From positions 1-64,000 of the forward strand of contig CAYMEB010000002.1 of the NCBI GenBank assembly GCA_964389095.1: a stretch of DNA of 64,000 nucleotides, written 5' to 3'. This DNA comes from JABFRJ01 sp964389095 (lineage in GTDB: Bacteria > Pseudomonadota > Alphaproteobacteria > Rhizobiales > Hyphomicrobiaceae). Made by a program: the position numbers and the translations under genes. The notes beneath the pieces are model-generated. The model was given only the letters and a program-made list of their open reading frames with translations, did not search any database and was not told where the DNA came from. Below, piece by piece: positions 16,795-26,453 of this stretch. The first letter of the stretch is position 1. Each line of letters opens with the position of its first letter.

Positions 16795-18183
16795 CTAGCG
16801 GCTCGCCACCAGGCGAGGTGACCAATCCGACAGATGGATCGACAGCGCGGTGGAGAGCCCGTAGACGACCATCCCGAACCCCACCAGAGCAAACAGCGCC
16901 CAGGGCGGGGCCGCAATCGACGCGAGCCACCAGCCACCGCACAAGATGATGAGCAAGCGGAGGGTCTGCGCGAGCACCGGGCCGAGTATTTTGCCGGAGC
17001 CTTGGGCAGCGAAGTAAAGGCACAGTCCCAGCCCGAAAAACCCGTAGCACGGGCCCGCCCAGCGTAGATACGTCGAGGCCGCCTCGACGACCCGCGGTTC
17101 GCTGGTGAATTGCGTTGCCCAAAGGGACGGGACAGCGGCCATGAGCATGCCCAGGGCTCCCATCATAACCGCGGAGAGCAGGCCGCCTGTCCAGGTCACG
17201 CGCCGGGCGCGTGGCACGTCGTTCGCTCCAATCGCCATGCCGACCATGGGCACGCAGGCGACACCGATTGCAAAGGTGATCGGCACCAGGAGGAACTCCA
17301 GACGCGCGCCGATCCCGTATCCTGCGAGCGCTTCGGTTCCAAACCGCGCAGCCAGGGACGTCAGTATCAGGATGGCGAGGACGGATTGGAACGGTGAGGC
17401 GCAGGCGACGGCGCCCACCTTGAGAATGTCGCGGAACATGGGCCATTGGAGGCGCTGCCCCCGCAGTGAGAGAGGCACTCCGGAGCGGCCGGTGCCGATG
17501 TACCAGGCGAGGAACATCGCGCCACCTGTGAACGCGGCGAGAGGACCTATCGCAACGCCGGCCATGCCGAGCCGTGGGAATGGTCCCAGGCCGAGGCCGA
17601 ATGCGCCGCCAATCAGGATTTGCGCCGATGCGATGCCCAGCATCGTCGCCGACGGCACGCGCATGTTACCCGTGCCACGCACGATCGAGGCCAACGTGTT
17701 CGTCAGCCAGATCGACGTGGCGCCGATGAAGACGACGTTCGAGTACGCGAGGGCTTGCTCGAGCGCGGCGCCGCTGCCGCCAAGCAGGCGGTAGATCTCC
17801 CGGCCGGCCACCAGGAAAAGGATGGAGAAGAACAAACCGGCAGAAAGTCCGATGGCGATCGCGTGAATGGCGAGCGTTGCCGCGCGGGCAGAGTCGCCGC
17901 TGCCGAGTGCTCGGCTTACCGCAGAAGAGACGCCGCCGCCCATGGCACCCGAAGACAGCATCTGCTGCAACATAACCATCGGGAACACGAGCGCGATCCC
18001 CGCGAGTGCCGCCGTTCCCAGCCGCCCGACGTATGTGGTCTCGGCGATGGCGACGGTCGCCGTCGCCAGCATCGCAACGATGTTGGGCAGGCTGAGCCGC
18101 AGCAGGGTCGGCAGGATCGGTCCCGCGAGCAACGCCGCCCGGCGTCCGTCGCCGCCCGTGCCTCCAGCCGTCGAGGTGTTCAC
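16795..18183 (-). CDS. MATE family efflux transporter
   Basis: 462 residues with about 12 transmembrane helices arranged as two MatE halves. The first begins LRLSLPNIVAMLATATVAIA and TYVGRLGTAALAGIAL. The second half includes EALAGYGIGARLEFLLVPI. MATE proteins export cationic drugs and metabolites using Na+ or H+ gradients. The start is GTG at 18181-18183 with AGGA 5 nt upstream. It lies 69 bp downstream of the acyl-CoA ligase gene on the same strand. Its substrate cannot be inferred. Confidence 0.9.
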   Translation of the reverse strand: MNTSTAGGTGGDGRRAALLAGPILPTLLRLSLPNIVAMLATATVAIAETTYVGRLGTAALAGIALVFPMVMLQQMLSSGAMGGGVSSAVSRALGSGDSARAATLAIHAIAIGLSAGLFFSILFLVAGREIYRLLGGSGAALEQALAYSNVVFIGATSIWLTNTLASIVRGTGNMRVPSATMLGIASAQILIGGAFGLGLGPFPRLGMAGVAIGPLAAFTGGAMFLAWYIGTGRSGVPLSLRGQRLQWPMFRDILKVGAVACASPFQSVLAILILTSLAARFGTEALAGYGIGARLEFLLVPITFAIGVACVPMVGMAIGANDVPRARRVTWTGGLLSAVMMGALGMLMAAVPSLWATQFTSEPRVVEAASTYLRWAGPCYGFFGLGLCLYFAAQGSGKILGPVLAQTLRLLIILCGGWWLASIAAPPWALFALVGFGMVVYGLSTALSIHLSDWSPRLVASR

Positions 18184-18252
18184 TGCATCCTACTCCGGAT
18201 TGGCGTCCGCACTATCGGCATTGCGCAGAGGAAACCTCATGGCGGAGCTGCC

Positions 18253-19881
18253 TCATTCGGGCAGTTTGTGGTCCTGGTACTTCACCCGCAGGTCCTTCTT
18301 AGAAACCTTTCCGGTGGCGCCGAGCGGAAGCGACTCCACGAAGACGATATCGTCGGGGAGTTGCCACTTGGCCAGCTTGCTGTCGAGCAAGGCCAGGATT
18401 TCCTGTTTTGTCGGGTTGGCATCCGGTTTTTTGACGGCGATGAGCAACGGCCGCTCTGTCCACTTGGGATGGGGCACGCCGATCACGGCGCAGGCGAGCA
18501 GCCCGGGATGCATCAGCGCCGCGTTCTCTACGTCGATCGACGAGATCCATTCGCCGCCGGACTTAACGAGGTCCTTGGTCCGGTCGACGATCGTGAGCAC
18601 GCCACGGGTCGAAATCTTGGCGACGTCGCCGGTCGCAAACCAGCCCTCCTTGTCGTGGGAGCGGGCACTCGCGGCGGGATTGTTGAAGTAGCCGGAGACG
18701 ATCGAATTGCCGCGGACGTGGAGTTCTCCCTGTGTCTGGCCGTCGTGCGGCAGCCGCGTTCCGGATTCGTCGGTGATCTTGAAGTCGACGCCGAACATGC
18801 GGTGGCCCTGGTTCGTCTTGAGCGTCACGCGCTGTTCCAGCGGCAGCGCCTCTTCCTGGGGCGACAGCTTACCGATGCTGCCGATCGGGCTCATTTCCGT
18901 CATGCCCCAGGCGTGGATCACATCGATGTCGTAGTCGCGTTCGAAGGTCTCGATCATGGAGCGCGGCGCCGCCGATCCGCCGACCACCACCTCCTTGAAC
19001 CCGATCGGCCTGCGCCCGCGCTTGGCCATCTCTGCGAGCAGCCCGAGCCATACCGTCGGCACGCCCCAGGCTGAGCGAACCTGCTCGGCTTCCATCAGGT
19101 CGAACAGGCTCGGCCCGTCGAGCCTGGCTCCGGGCAACACGAGAGGCGTGCCGGTCATGGGAGCGGTATAGTTCAAGCCCCAGGCGTTGACGTGGAACAT
19201 CGGCACAACCGGCAGAATCGAGCAATCCGGCCCGAACGATTTGCCGATCCCGGTCAGGCAGAAGAGGGCATGGAGAACGGTGGAGCGGTGTGAGTAGAGC
19301 GCGCCCTTCGGGTCGCCGGTCGTCCCGGACGTGTAGCAAAGCCCCGCGGCGGCCCGTTCGTCGATGTCCGGCCAGACGATGTCGACGCCTTCCGGTGCGA
19401 TCATGTCTTCGTAGCAGATCAGCCCTGCGCTGTCCGGCATATGGGCCTTGTCCGTCATGGCGACCAGATGGCGGAGCTTGGGCCAGCCGGCGTGAAGCTT
19501 CTCCACCAGCGGAGCGAACGTCGTGTCGAAAAAGAGCGCGACGTCTTCTGCGTGGTTGACGATGTAGTTGAACTGTTCGGCGGACAGCCGGGGATTGATG
19601 GTGTGGCAAACGGCGCCGATGCCCGAAATCGCGTAATAGAGTTCGAAATGCCGGAACCCGTTCCAGGCTAGTGTAGCTACCCTGTCGCCCGGCTTCACGC
19701 CGAGTTTGATCAGGGCATGGGCAAGCTTGGCGATGCGTCCCCGGGCCTCACGGTAGCCGTAGCGGTGTATGGCCCCCTCGACGGTCTGTGAAACGATCGG
19801 CTGATTGGGGTGGACTTCGGCGGCATAGTCGATCACGCTCGACACGAGCAGCGGGCGTTCCATCATCGTGCCGAGCAGCAT
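18253..19881 (-). CDS. Acyl-CoA ligase (fatty-acyl-CoA synthetase family)
   Basis: 542 residues with the AMP-binding signature YTSGTTGDPKG at 183-193, IHAWGMTEMSPIG (A5 motif), WFATGDVAKIST and the C-terminal lysine region ATGKVSKKDLR. It activates a carboxylic acid to an acyl-CoA through an acyl-adenylate. The closest recognisable group is the medium/long-chain fatty-acyl-CoA synthases. ATG 19881 follows a strong AGGAGGT ribosome site at 8 nt. It is divergent from the beta-oxidation fusion gene across 143 bp, so ligase and oxidation enzyme probably share regulation. Confidence 0.9.
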   Translation of the reverse strand: MLLGTMMERPLLVSSVIDYAAEVHPNQPIVSQTVEGAIHRYGYREARGRIAKLAHALIKLGVKPGDRVATLAWNGFRHFELYYAISGIGAVCHTINPRLSAEQFNYIVNHAEDVALFFDTTFAPLVEKLHAGWPKLRHLVAMTDKAHMPDSAGLICYEDMIAPEGVDIVWPDIDERAAAGLCYTSGTTGDPKGALYSHRSTVLHALFCLTGIGKSFGPDCSILPVVPMFHVNAWGLNYTAPMTGTPLVLPGARLDGPSLFDLMEAEQVRSAWGVPTVWLGLLAEMAKRGRRPIGFKEVVVGGSAAPRSMIETFERDYDIDVIHAWGMTEMSPIGSIGKLSPQEEALPLEQRVTLKTNQGHRMFGVDFKITDESGTRLPHDGQTQGELHVRGNSIVSGYFNNPAASARSHDKEGWFATGDVAKISTRGVLTIVDRTKDLVKSGGEWISSIDVENAALMHPGLLACAVIGVPHPKWTERPLLIAVKKPDANPTKQEILALLDSKLAKWQLPDDIVFVESLPLGATGKVSKKDLRVKYQDHKLPE

Positions 19882-20024
19882 CGGTCGTTACCTCCTGTAG
19901 TGTTCGGGACCAAACGACACTAGCTCCATGGATCGCTTCAAGCCAAGGCTCGATTTGGCGGCGGATGCCGTTGCCGCCTGACAGGACTGGTCCGCAAGCC
20001 GGACGACACGAGGGAGTGAGAAGA

Positions 20025-22127
20025 ATGAGTATGGTTACGACGGAGCGCCACGGCGCGGTCCTGGTCGTTAGCATGAACAATCCGCCGGTCAACGCGCTGA
20101 GCTATGGGCTGAGATCGGGGATCGCCGATGCGCTGACGGCAGCGGAGTCCGATCCTACTGTCTCCGCAGTCGTCATCACGGGCGGGCCACGCGCCTTTTC
20201 CGCCGGTGCGGATATCACCGAGTTCGGCAAACCGCGCCAGGAACCCATGCTGCCGGACCTGATCGAACGGATCGAGAAATTCAGGAAGCCGGTCGTGGCG
20301 GCGATCAACGGTCTTGCGCTGGGCGGCGGCCTGGAGGTCGCGTTGGGCTGCCATGAGCGGCTCGCGTCGAGCGATGTGCGGCAGCTTGGCCTGCCCGAAG
20401 TCAAGATCGGCGTCATCCCCGGGGCGGGCGGTACACAGCGCCTGCCGCGCCTCATCGGCATCGAAGCTGCGCTGTCGTTCATCGTCTCGGGCTCGCCGAT
20501 CGATGCGGCCAAAGCGAAAGCCATGGGGCTGGTCGCGGACGTCGTCGGAACCGACCTCGTCGGTGCAGCAGTGGCCAAGGCCAACGCGCTGGCTGCCGAC
20601 CCTTCCCGGATACGACGCGCCGGCGAGATCAAGCTCGATCCCGCAAGCATCCCGCCCGACGCCTTCTCCAAGGCCCGTTCGTCGCTCGCAAAGCATCCCA
20701 GCGGTCCCCTTGCCGCGGCGGCGTGCATCGAGGCAGTCGAAAACGCTACCCGACTGCCTCTCGCCGAGGGATTGGCGAAGGAGCGCGAACTCTTTCTCAA
20801 GGCTGCGCAAACGCCCTACGCCAAAGCATTGCAATATGCATTCTTCGCTGAACGGATGGCTGCCAACATTCCCGATATCGGGCCGGACGTGAAAACGCGG
20901 GAGGTTCGCACGGTCGGCGTCCTCGGCGCGGGAACGATGGGCACCGGCATCGCAATCGCGTTTCTGCAATCGGGCTTCCCCGTCACCGTCGTCGAAACGA
21001 AGCAGGACGCGCTCGATCGTGGCATCGCACGCATCCGCGAGACGATCGAGGGCAACGTCAAGCGCGGGCGCCTGAGTGCGGACGCCGGCCAGAAGATCTT
21101 GGCGGCTGTGAAGCCGTCGCTGTCGATCGCCGATCTGGCGGACGCCGACCTGGTGATCGAGGCAGTTTTCGAGAACATGGGAATCAAGAAGGAGGTGTTC
21201 TCCAAGCTCGACGCCGCTTGCAAGCCGGGAGCCATCCTGGCCACCAATACGTCGACGCTGGACGTGGACGAGATCGCGGTATCGACGAAGCGCCCGCATG
21301 ACGTGATCGGGCTGCATTTCTTCTCACCCGCGAACATCATGCGGCTGCTCGAGATCGTGCGCGGCGCGGAGACCTCGAAAGAGGTGCTTGCTACGGCAAT
21401 GGCGGTGTCCAAGCGCATCAACAAAGTCGGTGTCGTCGCCGGTGTCTGTTTCGGTTTCATCGGCAATCGGATGGTCGAGGCCTACATGGAGGAGGTCCAG
21501 GCGATGCTCCTCGAGGGGGCCACGCCACAGGACATTGATGCGGCCTACGAATCGTGGGGGTTCGCGATGGGGCCGCTGGCGGTCATGGATCTCGCTGGCA
21601 TGGACGTCGGTTGGCGCATCCGCAAGGAGCACCCGATCAGCGAGGAGAGGCGGAATCTCTATCGCGTGACCGACGCCCTCGTCGAAAGTGGGCGGCACGG
21701 TCAGAAGACCGGAAAAGGGATCTACATCTATGGGGCCGATCGCAAGCGTTCGGTCGATCCGACCGTGGCAGACCTCTGTCGTGCCGAGGCCGCGCGGCAG
21801 GGGATCGCGCACAGGAATGGCATTTCCGCCGAGGAGATCGTCGAACGCGGTCTGCTGCGCCTCATCAACACAGGGGCACAGATCCTGGACGAGGGGATCG
21901 CATCGCGAGCAAGCGACATCGATACGATCTACCTCAATGGGTATGGTTTCCTGGCCTGGCGCGGAGGGCCGATGTGGCAAGCCGACCACATGGGGCTCGC
22001 CGCCGTCGCAGCCAAGATCAAGGACTACGAGAAAAAGTACGGCGGGCGCTGGCAGATCGCCCCGTTGATCGAGCGGCTCGCCGCATCCGGCAGCAGCTTT
22101 GCGGCCAATGACAAGAAGAGCCGCTGA
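20025..22127 (+). CDS. Bifunctional enoyl-CoA hydratase / 3-hydroxyacyl-CoA dehydrogenase
   Basis: 700 residues. The crotonase half has the oxyanion-hole loop FSAGADITEF and the catalytic acid residues Glu104 (ALGGGLEVALG) and Glu125 (LGLPEVKIGVIPGAGG). The dehydrogenase half has the NAD motif VLGAGTMGTGIAIAF (Gly301 onward) and the active-site region IGLHFFSPANIMRLLEIV, followed by two C-terminal 3HCDH domains. The architecture matches the FadJ/peroxisomal multifunctional type, which carries out two consecutive steps of beta-oxidation. GGGAG and GAGAAG precede ATG 20025; the open frame upstream lacks similarity. It is divergent from the acyl-CoA ligase. Confidence 0.93.
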   Translation: MSMVTTERHGAVLVVSMNNPPVNALSYGLRSGIADALTAAESDPTVSAVVITGGPRAFSAGADITEFGKPRQEPMLPDLIERIEKFRKPVVAAINGLALGGGLEVALGCHERLASSDVRQLGLPEVKIGVIPGAGGTQRLPRLIGIEAALSFIVSGSPIDAAKAKAMGLVADVVGTDLVGAAVAKANALAADPSRIRRAGEIKLDPASIPPDAFSKARSSLAKHPSGPLAAAACIEAVENATRLPLAEGLAKERELFLKAAQTPYAKALQYAFFAERMAANIPDIGPDVKTREVRTVGVLGAGTMGTGIAIAFLQSGFPVTVVETKQDALDRGIARIRETIEGNVKRGRLSADAGQKILAAVKPSLSIADLADADLVIEAVFENMGIKKEVFSKLDAACKPGAILATNTSTLDVDEIAVSTKRPHDVIGLHFFSPANIMRLLEIVRGAETSKEVLATAMAVSKRINKVGVVAGVCFGFIGNRMVEAYMEEVQAMLLEGATPQDIDAAYESWGFAMGPLAVMDLAGMDVGWRIRKEHPISEERRNLYRVTDALVESGRHGQKTGKGIYIYGADRKRSVDPTVADLCRAEAARQGIAHRNGISAEEIVERGLLRLINTGAQILDEGIASRASDIDTIYLNGYGFLAWRGGPMWQADHMGLAAVAAKIKDYEKKYGGRWQIAPLIERLAASGSSFAANDKKSR

Positions 22128-22138
22128 ACGAACAGCGA

Positions 22139-22172
22139 CCCGGGGCATTCATGCATCATGACATGCCCCGGG
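22139..22172. terminator. Bidirectional hairpin terminator between convergent genes
   Basis: A perfect 10-bp dyad: CCCGGGGCAT (22139-22148) and ATGCCCCGGG (22163-22172) with a 14-nt loop. It lies 12 bp after the fused beta-oxidation gene and overlaps the stop codon of the convergent receiver gene. No long T-run follows on either side. Confidence 0.6.
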
Positions 22173-22713
22173 GAGAGCCGGATGGCGGAGTGTCGAATAG
22201 TGCCAGAAGCAACTCGGCAATCTGCAGGCTGTCGAAATCATCCTTGTGCAGCACGCTGGTCGCCCCCAGACGCAGCAATTCGATGCGGCGTTGGCGTGTC
22301 AGAAGGCCGCTGACGGCGACGATCGGGCCGTGGTAGCCGCCTCGCCGCAAGTGCGGAATGTTGGAGGTCGCGGTTGCCGCTGGCCCGAGGCGATCGTCGA
22401 GAAAGACGAGGTCGGGCTGCGACTTCGCGAACTGCTCGCGAATGCCCTGGGTCGACTTCGAGATCTCGATGGGGATTTCGCGGCCCAGGACCTGACGGAT
22501 GCAGGAGGCCAGAACATCCGCGTCGAAACGATTGTCGTCGATGATCTGGATATGATGGATGCGGACGACTTCGGCTATCCTCTTGTTGAGGCGGCTGCGG
22601 CGCTCGAGATGGTCGCGGCCGGGCGTACCAGAACTCGCCAGTTCGACCAGCAGCGGTGAGGCTTCTTCGGTTGACGCAATCACCGTGCGTGTCTCCGTTC
22701 GCAATCGAGGCAT
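22156..22713 (-). CDS. Orphan response-regulator receiver protein
   Basis: About 185 residues. After ~55 residues of unassigned N-terminal sequence comes a CheY-like receiver: IQIIDDNRFDA (acid pocket), DLVFLDDRLGP (phospho-acceptor Asp), IVAVSG (switch residue) and SVLHKDDF (conserved Lys). It has no output domain, so it probably acts by protein-protein contact. No kinase gene is adjacent; the hybrid kinase at 29.6 kb is a possible but unproven partner. The start is uncertain: ATG 22713, or a TTG three codons upstream. Its stop overlaps the shared terminator hairpin. Confidence 0.8.
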   Translation of the reverse strand: MPRLRTETRTVIASTEEASPLLVELASSGTPGRDHLERRSRLNKRIAEVVRIHHIQIIDDNRFDADVLASCIRQVLGREIPIEISKSTQGIREQFAKSQPDLVFLDDRLGPAATATSNIPHLRRGGYHGPIVAVSGLLTRQRRIELLRLGATSVLHKDDFDSLQIAELLLALFDTPPSGSPRGMS

Positions 22714-22887
22714 CTCCAACAAGCAATGCTACGACGACACTCCTGCGGTCCCGAAAAACAATGCCGAGTCACTTGCTGATCTGGAAGAACTAGTCGATCA
22801 AGCCGGTGCGATTGCGTACGGGCCGGCCGGAACTGTTGTGCGCGGAAAGTCGTAATTCGTGATTAGGCGAGAGGAGAGTTCCTGGGA

Positions 22888-23802
22888 ATGAGCGACAAGC
22901 AGCCTCACGACCCGTCGGAACTCGATGCGCGGGCGGCCACCGTTCTCTTGGGGTGCTGCCTGATCTGGGGCGTCGGCCTCGTCATGGTGAAGCTCGCCAA
23001 CGCGGGCATATCCCCGGTGCTCAACGCGGCGCTGCGATCGGCGGTCGCGGGAGTCGTCCTGCTTCTTTGGGCGTGGTTTCGCGGCATCGCGCTTTTCAGC
23101 CGCGACGGGACCCTCTCGGCCGGGATCGTGTGTGCGATCTTTTTTGCCCTCGAGTTCATCGCTCTATATCTCGGACTGGCGGAGACGCCGGCTGCGCGGG
23201 GCACGATTTTTCTTCATTCCGCGCCGTTCGTCGCGGCGATCGGAGAACATTTTTTCGTGCCCGGCCACCGTTTGTCGGGGACGCGCGTCGCGGGGTTGCT
23301 CGCGGCGTTTGCAGGTATGGTGGTCGCACTCGCAGAGGGAAGCGGCGGGGGAACCTTGCGGGGCGACATCCTGTGCTTTCTCGGCGGTGTCTTCTGGGGT
23401 CTCACGACGGTGGTCATTCGCGCGTCGCGCTTGCGCTCTGCGCCCGCCGAGAAGACCCTGCTCTATCAGCTCGCTGCGTCGGCCCCGATCATGTTCGGCT
23501 GGTCGCTGGCCGTAGGCGAAGCAGGCATCACCAAGTTCAGCCCTCAGGTTGCCCTGGCGTTCCTCTATACGGTGCTGCTTGTCGTCGTCGTCGGTTACAC
23601 GACCTGGTTCTGGTTGATGCGGACCTATTCTGCGGCGAGCCTCCACTCCTTCACGTTTCTCACACCGATCTTCGGAGTGATCGCGGGCCATGTGTTGCTC
23701 GGAGAACGTCTGGGCTTTGGTGCGCTCGCGGGACTGGCGTTGGTCGCAGCCGGCATCTATCTGGTGAACAAGCCGCAATCAGTCGACACGACGAAATCGT
23801 GA
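22888..23802 (+). CDS. DMT-superfamily (EamA) transporter
   Basis: 304 residues forming about ten transmembrane helices in two EamA repeats. The first repeat has LLGCCLIWGVGLVMVKLANA and the helix end LGLAETPAARGTIFLHS; the second has FWGLTTVVIRASRL and a closing helix LAGLALVAAGIYLVN. EamA proteins move metabolites or amino acids across the inner membrane, and the direction and substrate cannot be predicted. The start ATG follows GAGAGGAGAG 12-20 nt upstream and TGGGA immediately upstream. It is followed at 45 bp by hrpB on the same strand. Confidence 0.9.
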   Translation: MSDKQPHDPSELDARAATVLLGCCLIWGVGLVMVKLANAGISPVLNAALRSAVAGVVLLLWAWFRGIALFSRDGTLSAGIVCAIFFALEFIALYLGLAETPAARGTIFLHSAPFVAAIGEHFFVPGHRLSGTRVAGLLAAFAGMVVALAEGSGGGTLRGDILCFLGGVFWGLTTVVIRASRLRSAPAEKTLLYQLAASAPIMFGWSLAVGEAGITKFSPQVALAFLYTVLLVVVVGYTTWFWLMRTYSAASLHSFTFLTPIFGVIAGHVLLGERLGFGALAGLALVAAGIYLVNKPQSVDTTKS

Positions 23803-23846
23803 CCAGAGATCATGCTCGCTGATCGCTGTGTCAGACATGCCGTCCG

Positions 23847-26330
23847 ATGAAACACTTCGACGCGCCATTGCCGATCGACGAAGCGCTGCCGGCCTTGCGG
23901 GACGCACTGGCCGGTTCGAACTGCGCCGTGCTGGTCGCTCCGCCGGGGGCCGGTAAGACGACCCGTGTTCCCCTGGCATTGCTGGACGAACCGTGGCTGG
24001 GGCGCGGCAAGATCCTGGTGCTGGAGCCCCGGCGCATCGCCGCCCGAGGAGCTGCCGAGTTTATGGCGCGATCGCTGGGGCAGAGCCTGGGCGACACGGT
24101 CGGACTGCGCGCACGCCTGATAAGCCGGGTCTCGGCGCAGACCCGCATCGAGGTCGTGACGGAAGGCGTGTTCACGCGGATGATCCTGGAAGATCCCTCC
24201 CTGGAGGGTGTCGGCGCGGTTCTCTTCGACGAATTCCACGAGCGCTCTCTGGATGCCGATCTCGGCCTCGCTCTCGCACTCGACGCGCAAAGTGCCCTGC
24301 GGGCGGATCTGCGGATCCTTCCGATGTCGGCAACGCTCGATGGAGCGCGGGTTGCGGACCTGCTCGGCGGCGCGCGGGTGATCGAAAGTCAGGGACGCGC
24401 GTATCCGGTCACGACGCGATATCTCGGTCGAGTACCCGGCGAGCGCATCGAGCAGCAGGTAGTAGACGCGGTGCTCAAGGCGCTGGCGGCCGAGCGTGGT
24501 TCGATTCTCGCCTTCCTGCCGGGGCAGGGAGAAATCCGCCGTGCCTGCGATCGGCTCTCCGAACGCGTTGCCGGACGCGACGTCGATATCGCGCCGCTCT
24601 ACGGCGCGATGGAAGGTGCTGCCCAGGACCGGGCGATACAGCCGGCATCGCCCGGTCGACGCAAGGTGGTTCTGGCCACGTCGATCGCTGAAACCTCGCT
24701 GACGATCGAAGGTGTTCGGGTCGTCATCGATTGCGGACTGGCTCGGGTCCCGCGCCATGAGCCCGATGTCGGCGTCACCCGGCTCGACACCGTGCGCGTC
24801 TCCCGCGCCGCGGCGGACCAGCGTCGGGGGCGCGCGGGGCGCATCGAGCCCGGGGTCTGTTATCGACTTTGGGACGAGCCGGAGACGGCGAGCCTCGCTG
24901 CGTTCGCCACGCCTGAAATTCAATCGGCGGATCTTTCCGGTCTTCTGCTCGATTGCGCCGCCTGGGGAGAGAGTGATCCGCGCCGTCTGCGCTGGCTCGA
25001 TCCTCCTACCGATGCAGCCATCGCGTCCGCCTGGGACCTGCTGCAGGGTATCGGCGCGCTCGATGCCGACGGCCGGATCACGGCACAGGGGCGTCGCATC
25101 CGCGCGTTGCCGCTGCCGCCGCATCTTGCGAACATGGTGCTGGTCGCCGCGGATCACGGCGATGCGGAGAGCGCCGCGTTCGTGGCTGCGCTGATCGTGG
25201 AGCGCGGCTTGGGTGGCCAGGACACCGATCTCGAGCGTCGCCTCGAGCGGTTCAAGAGCGACCGGGGCGAACGCGCACGACAGATGCGCAACCTCGCACT
25301 CGGCTGGGCGCGGCAAGCGACGGCGCAACGTCGAGCAGGAGGTGGCGGCAGCAGCGACGATCGCTCGATTGCGGCAATCCTCGCGTGGGCTTACCCCGAT
25401 CGGATAGCGAAGGCCCGGGGGGCACCGGGGCAATATCTTCTCGCCAATGGCCGGGGCGGTGTTCTGGATCCGGCCGATCCGCTCGCGCGAGCACCGATGC
25501 TGGTGGTGGCCGACATGTCCGGAACCGCCGCTGCGACGCGCATCCTTCTGGCAGCGCCCCTCGATCCTGCGGAAGCTGAGATCATCGCAGCCGATCGTGT
25601 CACGGACACCCAGGAGACGGCATTCGATGCCGCCAGCGGCAGTCTGCGCACACGCCAGGTCAGACGGCTCGGGGCGATCGTCATCGAGGCGAAACCGCTT
25701 CCGGTCCCTGCCGAAATGGCGTCGGCGGAAATCCTCGCTGCGGGCATCGCACGAATTGGCCTGTCCCGATTGCCTTGGTCGAAGGCCCAGGAGCGCTTGC
25801 GCAACCGCGTCGCGTTCATTCGTCAGGCGGGAGATCTGTCGCTTCCCGACCTCAGTGACGAGGCGCTGTCGCAGTCGGTTGCGCAGTGGCTGGCGCCTGC
25901 CGTCGTTGGCCGGACGAGACTTTCAGAGATTACGGCGGAAGATCTCGATACTGCGCTCGATACCTTGTTGCCGTGGGATGCGAGACGCCGGCTCGACAAT
26001 GAAGCGCCAACGCACTACGAGGCACCTACCGGTAACAGGCACCCCATCCACTATGACGGCGCGCAAGCGCCATTGTTGTCGATCCGGGTCCAGGAGCTGT
26101 TCGGCTTGAAGGCGCATCCCGCAATCGTCGGGGGGCGCCTGCCGTTGACCCTGGAGTTGCTGTCGCCGGCCCACCGGCCAATTCAGGTGACGAGGGATCT
26201 GCCCGGCTTCTGGCGCGGTTCCTGGCATGATGTGGTGCGCGACATGCGTGGCCGGTATCCGCGCCATGCCTGGCCGGACGATCCCGCTTCCGCAGCGCCG
26301 ACGACGCGCGCGAAACCGAGGGGCCGATAA
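23847..26330 (+). CDS. hrpB: ATP-dependent RNA helicase HrpB
   Basis: 827 residues, the usual HrpB length. Walker A is APPGAGKTTRVPL (GAGKT 34-38), the Walker B box is DEFH (128-131) rather than DEAH, and SAT is at 161-163. ATSIAETSLTIEGVRVVIDC and QRRGRAGRIEPGVCYRL are the motif V and VI regions. The second half carries the HA2 and the HrpB-specific C-terminal domain (NRHPIHYDG, GFWRGSWHDVVRDMRGRYP). HrpB is a DEAH-type RNA helicase of uncertain cellular role. Converges with the hydrolase gene downstream. Confidence 0.95.
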   Translation: MKHFDAPLPIDEALPALRDALAGSNCAVLVAPPGAGKTTRVPLALLDEPWLGRGKILVLEPRRIAARGAAEFMARSLGQSLGDTVGLRARLISRVSAQTRIEVVTEGVFTRMILEDPSLEGVGAVLFDEFHERSLDADLGLALALDAQSALRADLRILPMSATLDGARVADLLGGARVIESQGRAYPVTTRYLGRVPGERIEQQVVDAVLKALAAERGSILAFLPGQGEIRRACDRLSERVAGRDVDIAPLYGAMEGAAQDRAIQPASPGRRKVVLATSIAETSLTIEGVRVVIDCGLARVPRHEPDVGVTRLDTVRVSRAAADQRRGRAGRIEPGVCYRLWDEPETASLAAFATPEIQSADLSGLLLDCAAWGESDPRRLRWLDPPTDAAIASAWDLLQGIGALDADGRITAQGRRIRALPLPPHLANMVLVAADHGDAESAAFVAALIVERGLGGQDTDLERRLERFKSDRGERARQMRNLALGWARQATAQRRAGGGGSSDDRSIAAILAWAYPDRIAKARGAPGQYLLANGRGGVLDPADPLARAPMLVVADMSGTAAATRILLAAPLDPAEAEIIAADRVTDTQETAFDAASGSLRTRQVRRLGAIVIEAKPLPVPAEMASAEILAAGIARIGLSRLPWSKAQERLRNRVAFIRQAGDLSLPDLSDEALSQSVAQWLAPAVVGRTRLSEITAEDLDTALDTLLPWDARRRLDNEAPTHYEAPTGNRHPIHYDGAQAPLLSIRVQELFGLKAHPAIVGGRLPLTLELLSPAHRPIQVTRDLPGFWRGSWHDVVRDMRGRYPRHAWPDDPASAAPTTRAKPRGR

Positions 26331-26438
26331 CAGGCGCCGCATTCAGTCGTGCGGGGCAGGAGCGCGGTCCTTGGGCGTGCGTGCGGAAACGCGATGGCGT
26401 CCGTCCAATTCGCGCAGTTGCGCCGGTCGCATCGAGTG

Positions 26439-26453
26439 GGCGGTTCAGCCGCC
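26439..26453. terminator. Short hairpin over the hydrolase stop codon
   Basis: GGCGG (26439-26443), loop TTCAG, CCGCC (26449-26453). It spans the end of the minus-strand hydrolase gene and faces hrpB, 109 bp away. Only 5 bp with no T-run, so the assignment is weak. Confidence 0.3.
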